A stretch of 64,000 bases of DNA from Stomorhina lunata (GCA_933228675.1 OW121740.1:58219000-58282999); one strand, 5' to 3'; shown: positions 36,401-47,775, counted from the first letter of the stretch. Numbers and translations are program-made. Notes: generated by a model not told the origin, from the sequence alone.

Positions 36401-37745
36401 TGAACTTTTCTATATAAAAAGTTCATTTAAATCAGATGAACTTTTCTATATCAAAAGTTCATCTAAATCAGATGAACTTTTCTATATGAAAAGTATTCTA
36501 CAATTATATTTGAAAAGTTCTAAATCAAATGAACTTTTCTATATGAAAAGTTCATCTAAATCAGATGAACTTTTCTATATGAAAAGTTCATCTAAATCAG
36601 ATGAACTTTTCTATATGAAAAGTTTATCTAAATCAGATGAACTTTTCTATATGAAAAGTTCATCTAAATCAGATGAACTTTTCTATATGAAAAGTTCATC
36701 TAAATCAGATAAACTTTTCTATATGAAAAGTTCATCTAAATCAGATGAACTTTTCTATATGAAAAATTCATCTAAATCAGATGAACTTTTCTATATGAAA
36801 AGTTCATCTAAATCAGATGAACTTTTCTATATGAAAAGTTCATCTAAATCAGATGAACTTTTCTATATGAAAAGTTTATCTAAATCAGATGAACTTTTCT
36901 ATATGAAAAGTCCATCTAAATCAGATGAACTTTTCTATATGAAAAGTTCATCTAAATCAGATGAACTTTTCTATATGAAAAGTTCATCTAAATTAGATGA
37001 ACTTTTCTATATGAAAAGTTCATCTAAATCAGATGAACTTTTCTATATGAAAAGTTCATCTAAATCAGATGAACTTTTCTATATGAAAAGTTCATCTAAA
37101 TCAGATGAACTTTTCTATATGAAAAGTTCATCTAAATCAGATGAACTTTTCTATATGAAAAGTTCATCTAAATCAGATGAATTTTTCTATATGAAAAGTT
37201 CATCTAAATCAGATGAACTTTTCTATATGAAAAGTTCATCTAAATCAGATGAATTTTTCTATATGAAAAGTTCATCTAAATCAGATGAATTTTTCTATAT
37301 GAAAAGTTCATCTAAATCAGATGAACTTTTCTATATGAAAAGTTCATCTAAATCAGATGAACTTTTCTATATGAAAAGTTCATCTAAATCAGATGAACTT
37401 TTCTATATGAAAAGTTCATCTAAATCAGATGAACTTTTCTATATGAAAAGTTCATCTAAATCAGATGAACTTTTCTATATGTAAAGTTCATATAAATCAG
37501 ATGAACTTTTCTATATGAAAAGATCATCTATATCAGATAAACTTTTCTGTATGAAAAGTTCATCGAAGTCAGATAATCTTTTTTATATGAAAAGTTCATC
37601 TGATTTAGATAAAAAGTTCATTTAAATCAGATGAACTGTTCTATATGAAAAGTTCATTTAAATCAGATGAACTTTTCTATATGAAGTATACATCAGATGA
37701 AGTTTTCCATATGAAGGTTACATCTAAATCAGATGGAGTTTTCGA
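33485..37745 (+). repeat. 36-bp satellite array (about 118 copies)
   Basis: The unit is GATGAACTTTTCTATATGAA plus AAGTTCATCTAAATCA (36 bp). GATGAACTTTTC and GAAAAGTTCATC are a perfect 12-bp inverted repeat around TATAT. The unit aligns with the 35-bp satellite (AACTTTTCTATA-GAAAA-GTT...CAGA). Because 36 is a multiple of 3, one frame stays open as a 12-residue repeat (MKSSSKSDELFY) for 190-415 residues; nothing indicates translation, since a stop occurs at 34138 and again at its duplicate 35726, and variants are not protein-conserving. The edges (33485-33640, 37480-37745) are diverged. Confidence 0.96.
33690..36870 (+). repeat. 1,588-bp tandem duplication (higher-order repeat) in the 36-bp array
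   Basis: Variant units recur exactly 1,588 bp apart: the stop-bearing unit at 34138 and 35726, the GAACTCATCTAAATC junction, and the leader TATTCTACAATTATATTTGA at 34906 and 36494. An earlier leader at 33484 lies 1,422 bp upstream. The copies (about 33690-35280 and 35280-36870) differ at only a few bases seen by eye, for example CGTC for CATC near 36082 and GATC for GTTC near 35395. Confidence 0.88.
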
Positions 37746-38814
37746 TATGAAAATCCAATAAACTACATATTAAAATTCATAACTAATAAATTTTCTAAAG
37801 ACTACAATCAATAAATTAAACAGAAATCAAAAAATATTGCCTAGTTTAAGGCTTTTATACAATAAACTCAATAGAGCATTAAATTTAGCAATTATTTGCG
37901 AAAAAAAAGATGAAGCCAAAAAATCAATAGTGAAAGAAAAAGCTTATTCAAACTAAATACTGAAGGCGTTTTAGATTTTGTTTTTACTTATTTGTTTGGT
38001 TTTACTGGCCCATCATAAACACATTCATAAATATGAATTATAATCAAATTGTTCGAACTATTGCCAAAAAAAAGCAAAATTATAATAGACATAAAAATAT
38101 GAATAAAAATTATTGTTGAAAAAAGAGCATTAATTTTGTTTAGACCGACAACATTTTAAGCAATTATCTATGGCACAAAAATATTTATCGAAATATATAG
38201 ATTGAATGAAAACAAATAGGCGGCAAAACTATTGAGTTTGTTCATTTATAAGTTTCCACTCTATAAATCAAAATTATTATATGTATTTTTAAATAAAATT
38301 CTCCTAAATACTTTAATGCACTTACACGCACACATTGGCCAGTAGTAAATGTTTTTTTGGTAATTTGAAAAAGGCTTAGGCAGAATTTAGGCCAATTATT
38401 ATGTGAAAAAGCCAAAAATCTTCCAAAGAGTAAAGCCAGTGTAATGTGCGTAAATTTGTAACATATTTGGGCAGAAGAGAAGTGATAGAACATAGAATTT
38501 AGGGCACAAACAGAACATGGGACAGTTTTCGCAGTCGTTTCAAATCGAAGTTTACGAGGTTTTGTGAAAAATTTAATTGCCTACTTTTAAGAGCTTTGGC
38601 AGAATAAAGGGAATTTTAAGGGTTCTATTCCAAGACAATAAATCTAATCAATTGATAACTTTTAAAAGATTTAAAGGATTCACACAATTTCTTTACTTTT
38701 AAGTTAGGGTTAATTTGGTTCTAGGGACATATTCGGAGCATTTTTAATCGAACTAATACTTTTTGGATATTATAAAGCCTACTTTTTGGATGTTTAAAAA
38801 TAATTCTAACGTTT
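37746..38814. other. No gene seen
   Basis: AT-rich. The 83-residue minus frame at 38242-38493 has no recognisable domain. Confidence 0.45.
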
Positions 38815-38948
38815 GACTTCTCAAAAGCAACATTTGATTACTCAAATAAGTGTTTGAAATAATACTATTTTACTAATAGAAAGTTTTTGCAAATGATTGT
38901 ATATTTTTTTTAATTATGCTATGAAAACTAGTTAGTTTCGAATCGACT
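38815..38948 (+). repeat. Left copy of direct repeat flanking the 1.2-kb element
   Basis: TTTGAAATAATACTATTTTA, CTAATAGAAAGTTTTT, TTAATTATGCTATGAAAACT and GTTAGTTTCGAATCGACT align with 40193-40320 (TTTGAAATAACATTATTTTA, CTAACAGAAAGTTTTT, ATGCTACGAAATTTCGTTAG, GAATCGACT). Confidence 0.6.
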
Positions 38949-40157
38949 CACAGTGGTTTAAAACAAAAAAAAAGTGATAATAAATCTGTATATTCTAAAT
39001 TGTAAGTCTAAGGAGAACCTAAGTTTTCTAAATTTTGGATTTATGGTTACCACATGTTTACACAGGGTGACACAGGCACAGTAGACCAACTCAGAAAAAC
39101 TTAAAAGACTTGAAATTTGACTAACTTTCTTAAAAAGTGTACGAGGTACATACATATTTTTTGCAGTTATAAAATCTATTTTATTGTTTATGTAAAACAC
39201 TTTAAAAAATTTCAAAAAAGGAAACCCAATTGACCTTTTTTGCAATTAAAATTATGGTGTATAAAATTTTGCTATTTTTTATAAAATTCAATTTTCTGGA
39301 TTCGTTTATGAATTCACGATACTTTTTATTTTTGAAATCTAAAACGAATATATGGGTCTATATAACTACATTTCAGAAAGTTGAAAAATCGGTTTGACTT
39401 TTTTGTGATATGTTCGAAAACACAAAAATTTTCTTAAAAATTATACAAATTTCGTTCAATCCTGTGCGTAAAGAAAATGTTGCACTGGCTTAAATTTTGG
39501 TTTAAAATCATCGAAAAAGCCAATTCTCTACGAATATAGAATAAAACATTAATATTCGATAAAAAATTTCTTCGTAAAATGTAAAAAATTTATACCATCT
39601 TTTTGAGAAAAAAATGAACTTTTTTGATCGGCGAAAGATATTTGACTTGAGAGATTTCTTAACATTAAATGGTTCAAGATATTTAAAAATGGTTTTCACT
39701 TTATTTATTTCTTAAACTGTTGGCTGTATGTCAGTATTTTTCAAAAAATTAAGGGGTTAATACCGAATGCACAATGGGTCAAAAACTCAAAAACGGCGAA
39801 GAAAAAAATGTTTGATTTTTAGTTTTTAAATGAAATAACTTAAAACCTATTACAGTTATTATGGTAAAGTGAGCATGTTTTTTCTTCGTTTCTTCCAGCT
39901 CCTTCCAAAGTGTAAAAAATCAACCATATTGGACACTAATTGAAAGAGCTATAGGGTCCAAAATCTTTATTACTTCTAAGGTGGTCTATTTTGACGCCCA
40001 ATAATTAATTCTGTGTAAACACAGGGTAACCATAAATCCAAAATTTAGAAAGCTTGGGTCCTCCTTAACAATTCTCTCATATATACTTTTACAATCAAAC
40101 TTACAATTTAGAAAATACAGATTTATTACCACTTATTGTTTGTTTCAAACCACTGTG
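38949..40157. mobile_element. 1.2-kb inverted-repeat element with CACAGTGGTTT ends
   Basis: The left arm (38949 to about 39066) starts CACAGTGGTTTAAAACAAA and includes TAATAAATCTGTATATTCTAAATTGTAAG and a GGATTTATGGTTACC block; the right arm (about 40017-40157) is its reverse complement with modest divergence and ends CCACTGTG. The interior holds minus frames (38958-39245, 39508-39699) with no transposase motif. Direct repeats of the flanking DNA lie outside both ends. It is probably a non-autonomous DNA transposon. Confidence 0.72.
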
Positions 40158-40320
40158 CGTCTAAGAAACTACATTTTCTTATTAAAATGAATATTTGAAA
40201 TAACATTATTTTACTAACAGAAAGTTTTTTATTAAGAATTGTATAACTTTATTTTAATTATTTAGAACCTCCTAAAAATATGCTACGAAATTTCGTTAGT
40301 TTCAATTTGAATCGACTGCG
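40158..40320 (+). repeat. Right copy of the flanking direct repeat
   Basis: Partner of 38815-38948, in the same orientation, diverged by substitutions and small indels. It is much longer than a normal target duplication, so the element may sit between two units of an older tandem repeat or of a larger composite. Confidence 0.6.
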
Positions 40321-41925
40321 GTAACCTGCAAATTGCAATCAAACGATTTTTATATATGGCATCACATTGAAAATATTCTTGAGTACTTTTAAAGACATCA
40401 GGAAGTTTTGCATCAGAACTCCTTACTTTCGATTTGAAACGGCTTATTTTAAATATGACCTCAAAAGATTTTAGAGGAAAATTTGGTGGGATATTTTTGT
40501 TAACTTTAATTTCGAGTTATTTTTGTTTAGCCTTCAGAAACATAAGAGCCTAAAGAGTTTAGCTTTTATGCCACACACCCTGTATAATATTTCATGCAAC
40601 ATAATGTTGCAATCTAAGGCAATGCCAAAAAATTATAAATATGTATGTGATTTTAGTTTGTTATCAAAACCCAAATTATTCGCACTCATATTTCTGTCTT
40701 TACGCATTTTTTTTGTATTGGGAAATAAATAAAAAATTAAATTTTCTTGGCAATAATATATGCGTGCCTCACTCGTCTGTCCTCTCAGTGTACCAATGAC
40801 CATTAAAATGTTTGCTAATTAGTCATGTAATGAACCATAAAAAAAATATCTAAAAATATTTCAAATAAAAACGAAAATTTGAAGGTAATATTTAACATCA
40901 AACAAACAAAATTTTGACAAGTGTAATAAATAGATAACAAAAAATAGATAAAAATATAAAGCCTATACTAAGGGGCTAACTTAGACAAAATTATAGAGCC
41001 TACTTTAAGATGCTAATTAACATTTTAAATTGCAGCCCAAGGACAAGTAGAAAAACTTAAGCATATGTTGGTAACTATTAAGAAATTTACCCTTCGCTTC
41101 AATATCCTTTTCTACACTTTGCTTTTTTATTTTTCCTAAACTCCTATATCTCTTTTCCTTTTCCATATTCTTCCTTTCGCCTTAATATATGCTAATTGTT
41201 CTATATACTACCTCTGTTTTATTAATATTGATTTCTAAAAGATATTGTTTTTCTTGTCTCACTAGGAATATGTATAATTTTCCAGCTAAGTGTATTTTTC
41301 AATTTGCGCTTAATAGAAAAGGTAAACAAAATGTAATTAAGCTTTTTAACATCCAACCCTCCCTGCATACCTATCAACCAGTCATTCTAGCACCCCAAAG
41401 AACATTTATTCGAATAATACCACCTTATGGAGGCCACATTCAACCAGCTGTGATGCTATTACAACAATATGTATGAAAAGTGGAATATGTACTAGAGGAC
41501 GCCATCGAACGGAAGTCAATTACATCCGCCATTAAAGTGAACATTAAAGGAAAGGAAAACGTACAACTTAAATGATGCTAAGGAAAATAAATAGACAAAT
41601 GGGAGTGAGAGAAAGATAGAAAGGAAGAGTAAAAGAGAGAAGAGGTCAACACTTTCTATGCATTTTAAATTGAAAGGAAAAATATTAGACTTCAATTGCA
41701 AATATATACTATATACTGTAATTCAAAAGAATCAGAACAAGGTATTGTTTAAGTAGAATAAAGGGGTCAATCAAATCAGGAGATTTTTTTGGCTGTGGCA
41801 GATTCTTCCTGCTTAAAAGAGGGATGTCAATATTAAAAATGTGAAAGTTTTTTATGATTATGATTTTCTAATACAAAAACTTATTTTTAAATATTCAACA
41901 CTTGCTTTTATGAAAATCTTATGGA
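40321..41925. other. No gene confirmed
   Basis: A 95-residue plus frame at 41189-41476 and short frames at 40523-40732 and 41516-41701 (minus) show no known domain. The zone 41340-41530 is somewhat GC-richer and could be an old exon or element relic, but nothing identifies it. Confidence 0.4.
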
Positions 41926-42405
41926 AAGGAAATTTTATTTACTTTTAAGTAGGCTTAAAATTTTTTCACAATTTACAAATTGATTGAAGACTTTTGTCAA
42001 AAAAGTGCAACAACAATAAATTTACGAAACTTTTTAATATTACTTTGTATTTTTTGCAAAAATCTCTAAAACTATACAAGATACGATGATCATTTTTGGA
42101 CACAGTTTACACCAATACGTTAGTTATAAAGAAATATAAATTTCAGAACAAGTTCTGAAATTTTAATGAACATTTTTGAATACAGAAAAGTAAACTTTTT
42201 ATGTAAATTTATGTAATTTTTAACATTACTTTGTACTTTTTTGCAAAAATCTCTAAAACTAAACAAGGTATTATGACAGTTTTCGCACACAGTTTAGACT
42301 AATACATTAGTAATTCAGAAATATAAATTTCAGAACGAATTCTAAAGTTTTAAATAACATTTTCGAATACAGAAGAGTACGCTTTTCGAAAATTTTTAAA
42401 AAAAA
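41926..42405 (+). repeat. Dispersed repeat with internal ~190-bp duplication (copy 1)
   Basis: GGAAAGGAAATTTTATTTAC, AAAAAAGTGCAACAACAATA and ATTTTTTGCAAAAATCTCTA are shared with 60560-61060. Within each copy the segment from ACATTACTTTGTA...GCAAAAATCTCTAAAACTAAACAAG to TGAATACAGAA occurs twice, about 180-190 bp apart. Both copies end GAATACAGAAGAGTACGCTTTTCG. No coding capacity. Confidence 0.75.
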
Positions 42406-42413
42406 TTTCCCTC

Positions 42414-43098
42414 TTACCTAATATGGACCAACAATTAAACAAGTTTCCCTTAAGTCTGAGAGACAAACATACATATACTATTTTTTCAAAATTTCAAGAT
42501 TTATGTCATTTCCGGCTAAGAGCCTAATATGGAAGCTAGGGTCAATTGTGAACCGATTGTAACCAAATTTTGGTTATTGGTTAATATTGACAAAATATTT
42601 ATCTGTGCAAAGTTTTAGCAATCAAGTACATTTATCTTTAGAGTTATACACGTCTTTGTGCTTTAATGTGTATATAAACATCTTTTGAGAATATGTCTTG
42701 TATGGGAGGTATGGTCAAATATGGGCCGATTCCTACAAAATTAGGTACACTGACTAAGGTTCATATTCATATTTGATTAAGGTATGCAATATTTGTGCTC
42801 CCTATGGGAGGTACCCGAAATACTAATCCGGTTTCGCCCAAAAAGTATAGGTATCGTCCTTGGACTAAAATATGAGCCTGTGCTATCTTTAGTTATCTTT
42901 AAAGTTACGAACTGTACAATGATAACAAGCTTACATGGATAACCGGCCAGCCAGCTGGACGGACATCGTTAAAACAACTCAGGGATGGGTCGATTGGTAT
43001 ACTTAAAGGTGGGGCTCAGACCAATATTTCTATGTGTTACAAACATCAGTACAAACCCAATATACCCTTTCCACCTATGGTGTTGAGGGGTATAAAAA
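42414..43098 (+). mobile_element. DINE-1-like element, 5'-truncated
   Basis: Starts inside the family at TAATATGGACCAACAATTAA (compare 57303) and runs to GGGGTATAAAAAC. It contains CAGCCAGCTGGACGGACATC and the GTTAAAACAACTCAG variant of the core. Its left end abuts the repeat ending at 42405. Confidence 0.75.
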
Positions 43099-43674
43099 CT
43101 AAGAGAAATTGTGTCAAAATAACAATGTTTTTTCTTAATTTTTTTAAGAAGTTTTCAAAAATCTAAAAATCCTTCGGTTTGCTCCAAAATTGGCGAAAGT
43201 GGTACCAATAGATACGTCCTTAAACATCCCTAAGGTATGTTATTGATTTTGAAGTAACAAAAAGTATTTAAAAAGAAATGATTCAAGTTATATCTTCTTT
43301 GGAATTGTCCTCGGACTATTTGCCAACTATAATAACCCTTTCAAAGTACAAAAAAATGTATCCACGCTTCTCTATTCCCACGGCCACACGACAGATACAA
43401 TATGCTTTCAACCCCGACAGCTACAACATCCATCCGGCCATGTGCTGCATTATCCCTCCTACAACATGCTACATTAACCCCCGGCAACATGCTACATTAC
43501 CCCGACAAGTTAGGCTTAATTGAATATACTCTGATGATGTCGAACGGTTCTTAGCTTATAACAGAAAATAATGGCAATTTAATAGAATCCGAAATTGCAT
43601 AAAAATACTTAAAAAATTACTGAATTCCCAAAAAGCAAAATCCCTGGAAACTTATCTAGAAGGACTATTTGCCA
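43099..43674. other. No gene confirmed
   Basis: An 81-residue frame (43278-43523) includes a C/P/H-rich tail produced by three repeats of CAACATGCTACATTA-like sequence near 43425-43500. It is not recognised as a gene. Confidence 0.4.
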
Positions 43675-43800
43675 GTGATCTGGGGTTGCATGGTGGCTGA
43701 TGGTGTTGGAACAGTTCACAAAATTGTTGGTGAGATGACTGCACAATCCTACGTCAATGTTTAGCCACCAATCTCCCAGTTTTCTGTGAAAAAATACCTC
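43675..43800 (+). pseudogene. Tc1-like transposase fragment
   Basis: The frame from 43675 reads VIWGCMVADGVGTVHKIVGE and continues MTAQSYVNV; shifting one base it continues LATNLPVFCEKIPLT to a stop near 43805. From family knowledge, Tc1-like transposases have VMVWGC-S--GVG-L--I-G-mn---Y--IL---L between the first and second catalytic acids. It is frameshifted and lacks both flanking catalytic regions. Weakly related sequence may continue to about 43900. Confidence 0.62.
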
Positions 43801-45839
43801 TTACATAAGAACATCATTTAACTATAAAGCATTTCAGGATACCTTGAACCTTGTCCAATCTGGTATTGCCCTAAGTCAGGAAAATGCTGACCAGTATATA
43901 GGTTTATGGTTTTCTGTGATAGTAGATTTTTGGGCCCTCTTGATATCACTCACAGGACACTTAACGTTCGTAAAATATACTAAAATGTATTGCAGCATCT
44001 GGGTGGATCTAAGGGGTCGTTTTTAATCACTGGTAGTCTAAAAATATTTTTGAACAAAACTCAACTCAGACCCTATTCACCTAACTCACAGTGTATTAAG
44101 AAATATATCCTGTTCGTACATATGTTTCTATTGAAAAGCTTTTACAAAAATAAACTTCTCATTCATGTTTCCCTACAAATTTCATTTAAAATAACATTTA
44201 GAAATTGATTAGAAGGCCTTTTAAATGGATGTTTCTACACTTTGTCTTCTTTATACATATAATTCTTCAAAGTGTTTTTTTATTAAATTTTTATTTTCTA
44301 TTAGTTTTATAACAAAAAGCTTTTTAAATATTAGGAATTTGTTAACAGTATCAAGACAGACACAGAATCGTAAGAAAATATTAAGGAAGTCATGTCAGTG
44401 AAGAAGCAAGGCAAAAAATCAAATTTAAAATGAATTTTTAAAGTGAAAAGAAGAAACAAGTAGAAAAAAATTTGTCAAAAATTCGAATAATTTTAAAACA
44501 ATTGAATTATAAAAATAAATATTTAGGTTAAAAGCTTAAACATAATATGAAAAATATGGAAGACTAATTTTCTTCGCTAAAATTAAATTTTTAAATACAA
44601 GTTTTTAAAATTTATAGAAAATTTAACAAAATTTTAAATAATTTTTAAAGAAAAATCTTCAATTATTTCAAAACTTTATTTACACATTTAAACATTTTTT
44701 TCCAAACCACAACAAATTTTATCCTAAATTGAAACTATGAAAATCAGTTAAAAAGTCTGGAGAGAAAACCAAACTAAAACTGTGCTTTAACCACAGATTT
44801 ACACATACAATCTTAAAAAATCACTTACATACATTCAAAAAATTTACTAAGCCAGAGATGGGAAATATATTTAAAAAAAAAAGGAACAAATAGGGATAAG
44901 TTTTTCCCGGACCTTATTTAAAAAAAATCAGCTAATTCTTAATTGTTTTTCTTAAAATTATATATAATTAAAATATAACTAAAAAAAAACTTGATTTGTT
45001 CCCCAACCCTGGTAATAAACTACTATGTTTCATTTGACTATCTTTCTCTTCATAGCTCTTTGATTTTGCCTAAGCTAAAACTATTACAAGTTTGTTTGGG
45101 CAACAAAAAAATAAAACTTTCAAGCGTAAAAAACTAAACTTTTCTAAGCCAAAAGATTGTTGTTTTGGTGAGTTTTTCCTTCGTTTTCTTGTTTTTTTTT
45201 TTCTATGAGCCAACAAACTTTAGAGTAGTTTGAATAGAAACCCCTAAAAAAAATCACAGCATAACTTTTCTAAACTCACAACAGACAGACGGAAGGACGG
45301 GCGGACAGAATAGACAAATTCACTCACATGAAGAATAAAGGCAAAGATAATAAAGCCAAAGCATTTAAAAAGACAAGTGTTAAAACAAACCACACATATT
45401 CACACACAAACACACACAGACACATACTTAAGCATTTATTTTGCCCAACTTTATATCCGTTTTCACTAAATATTTACAGTTTCTTTGGGGCGTTTTCGAA
45501 AAAAAAAGAAATGAGGGGATAAAACCGAAAAACTACATACGATATTTACGAGTTTTAAATTTAGTTAGAGAAGAAAATACAAAACTTTTAGACTTTATTA
45601 TTTAAGAACTGGGGGGAGAATTTAATAGGTATTAAAACTAGAGTTGGGTTAGGTTAGATAAAAGTGGTTGTCTGGTAATCAGACCCAATGCCAAACAAAA
45701 GCTAGCAAAAATCGCTTTAAAAAAGCTCTTAAATCGATTTATATTTGTATAAGATAGACCTCGAAGAAATATGATCTTCGATTAAGTCCTCTTCTGCACG
45801 CAAGAAGATCTCTTACTGAGGCCAAATTTTAGGTTTTAA
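43801..45839. other. No gene seen
   Basis: AT-rich. The frames at 43844-44026, 43990-44208 and 45328-45522 lack recognisable domains. A CAGACAGACGGAAGGACGGG run near 45283-45302 recalls the GTCY microsatellite of the DINE-like family but has no family flank. Confidence 0.45.
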
Positions 45840-46060
45840 ATAAAATTACAAATCGGTTGGAAAATGACAATTATATATCGTTTTAAGTGACTCATGAGTC
45901 TAAGGTGCCCTATTTTGGGGGCTGATTGCGCCGCTCCTGTAAAATCTAGGCTTTCCAGGTTCAAAACTTAAGCTCCCCAACACTTCTGATACCCGCCTAA
46001 CGGTTTAGAAGTTATGGACTTATTTTCACTCTATTTTTCCACCATCCCACTGTGCGATGT
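45840..46060 (+). repeat. Second copy of the 4790-5160 dispersed repeat
   Basis: GGTGCCCTATTTTGGGGGCT, TCAAAACTTAAGCTC and AACGGTTTAGAAGTTATGG align with 4980-5100, diverged. The class is unknown. Confidence 0.5.
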
Positions 46061-46139
46061 TGAACTCAGGAAGAGGGAATCAAGAGAACAATTCTCAGAG
46101 TGGAAAACATTATTGCGGACTTTTTTGGACTCTGAATTA

Positions 46140-47270
46140 AAGCAAAGCCATTTAGGATATTTCAGAAAAATTTGCGCAGCATACTTTTAGGATAATCTAA
46201 ATACTATATAACATATAAGTTCACTACATTGTAACTATTTTTCCAAAAGTTCCTTTACAGTAAAATAATTTCATTTTAATTAAATGGTTTGACAAACAAA
46301 CAAATATAATATACAAAAACAATACATAAATTTTTATCAAATTTAGGGACCGTAACTGTTATAGCTTTTATCGTAAAAGTCAGAAAATAAATTCTATTTT
46401 TTTACTTTTATTTTTTCGAGCAGAAAGTTAGTTTTTGGCTTTTATTTTTTCGATAAAAATAACAATAAAATTTGACTTTTATTTTTTCAAGTTATTTTTT
46501 AACTTTTATTTTTTTGAGCAAAAATAACAGTTATTTTTGACTTTTATTTTTTCTAGCATGAATAAAAGTTATTTTTTGACTTTTATTTTTTCGAGCAGAA
46601 ATAAAAGTTATTTTTTGACTTTTATTTTTTCGAGCGAAAATAAAAGTTATTTTTATTTTTTCATTAAAAAATTTGTTCAAACAAAGATCATTTTTCAGAG
46701 AAAATAATTTGCATATATGGAGTTGAGTTTTGCAATCAAAATTGGGGTTAAAAACACAAAAAAAAACTTTTATTTCTGCTCGAAAAAATAAAAGTAAAAA
46801 AATAACTTTTATTTCTACTCGAAAAAATAAGAGTCAAAAATAACTTTTATTTCTGCTCGAAAAATTAAAAGTTAAAAATAACTGTTATTTTTGCTCAAAA
46901 ACATTAAAATCAAAAAATAACTGTAATTTTTTTCTAAAAAAATAATAATCATATTTTTAAAAAGCATTGCATCTTATGAAAATTTAGTCCAAGACTATCA
47001 AAATGGTATACTTGGTTTTATTCTCCGATATTTCCATGAGGTTGCTTTTTTTAATCAAAAATTCAAAAATAACTGTTATTTTCGGTCCCTGATTGTAACT
47101 AATTTGTCAAAAGTCCCTGATAGTAAAAAGATTTAATTGAAACTGAATGTTTTAACAAACAAATATATTTAGATTGCAAAACAAATTATTTTGAAAATCC
47201 CAAAAGTATGTTACACAACATTTGTCTAAAAGTCTGAGTTTTCGATAGATATCAAATGCGGCAATTTGGC
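46140..47270. mobile_element. GATATCGATCGAAAT-family element split by a foldback insertion
   Basis: The left part, 46140-46344, carries TTTAGGATAATCTAAATACT; the right part, 47090-47270, ends GATAGATATCAAATGCGGCAATTTGG. A segment (GTAACTA-TTT--CAAAAGT-CC, ACAGTAAAA, GACAAACAAACAAATAT) is present on both sides of the insertion (46218-46310 and 47096-47170), so this is either two partial copies or a duplication around the inserted element. Confidence 0.6.
46345..47090. mobile_element. Foldback element with AGGGACCG termini and 39-bp tandem subrepeats
   Basis: The left end AGGGACCGTAACTGTTAT and the right end, read inverted, AGGGACCGAAAATAACAGTTAT pair up. Inside the left arm are about five units of a ~39-bp repeat (GACTTTTATTTTTTCGAGCA plus GAAATAAAAGTTATTTTTT); the right arm (about 46765-46930) carries them inverted. 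Each unit is itself an inverted repeat (ACTTTTATTT / AAATAAAAGT). There is no coding capacity. It is architecturally like Foldback/Galileo elements; homology to those is not claimed. Confidence 0.75.
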
Positions 47271-47317
47271 TACTGGAGTCAAGCCCCTTCTATATTTCAG
47301 AAAGTCATCATGAGTTT

Positions 47318-47418
47318 AACCAAGATATGCAGGGCTGACTTAGTAAGCTAAGTAAGTAAGTTACCAAGCAACGGTTCTGATTGGTCTTAACTGGCTAAGT
47401 CCAGACTTATCTTGGTTA
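47318..47418. repeat. Short imperfect inverted-repeat element (about 100 bp)
   Basis: AACCAAGATATGCAGGGCTG ACTTAG on the left pairs, with gaps, with the reverse complement of CTAAGTCCAGACTTATCTTGGTT on the right. It could be a small MITE; a two-copy 22-bp direct repeat (CGGGGAACTTCGTTAACA) follows at 47433-47472. Confidence 0.4.
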
Positions 47419-47599
47419 TCCTGCATCTGAACCGGGGAACTTCGTTAACATCACTCGGGGAACTTCGTTAACACCCGTGTAGTGAACTAACATGTGCCGC
47501 GAGTTCTCCCATAAGAAAGATAAAAAATATCAGTTAGGAGATCGGGTTAGTAAGCTACACGTGAAAAAAAAATCCTATGAAAAAGCTAAAATTAGAATA

Positions 47600-47775
47600 A
47601 AAATGTTAAAAGGGATGTGTGAAACTTCGATGAAAAGACCAAGTAGATAAAAATCTTGGCCTATGTATTTAATTGGAGAATATGCGCAAAAGATCGAAGG
47701 GCATGGAATTCTAAAATATGGTCGGGGTTTGACCTTAACATTTTGTTAATAAAGGCCATTTAAGTAAGTTATTAA
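47600..47775 (+). mobile_element. 3' fragment of the same LINE as 691-2060
   Basis: AACTTCGATGAAAAGACCAAG TAGA, ATTGGAGAATATGCGCAAAAG and GCATGGAATTCTAAAATATG match 1907-2010; it ends AAGGCCATTTAAGTAAGT like the other copy. Stops replace several codons. It is a 5'-truncated dead copy, as LINEs commonly leave. Confidence 0.8.

Noticed and set aside
33547..37484. Long frames of 191-415 residues made of a 12-residue repeat
   Set aside because: They are a by-product of a 36-bp satellite with one stop-free frame; stops recur at duplicated positions, there is no start context or signal, and the variation is not protein-like.
38242..38493. 83-residue minus-strand frame
   Set aside because: No recognisable motif, and no supporting context.
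41189..41476. 95-residue frame with a proline-containing tail
   Set aside because: No domain recognised, no splice or poly(A) context; kept only as a note in the intergenic entry.
47490..47620. Possible retroelement integrase tail (HKKDKKYQLGDRVSKLHV)
   Set aside because: About 40 open codons with a loose resemblance to the K-Y-GDRV segment of Gypsy-type integrases, but too short, no other domain nearby and no long terminal repeats.
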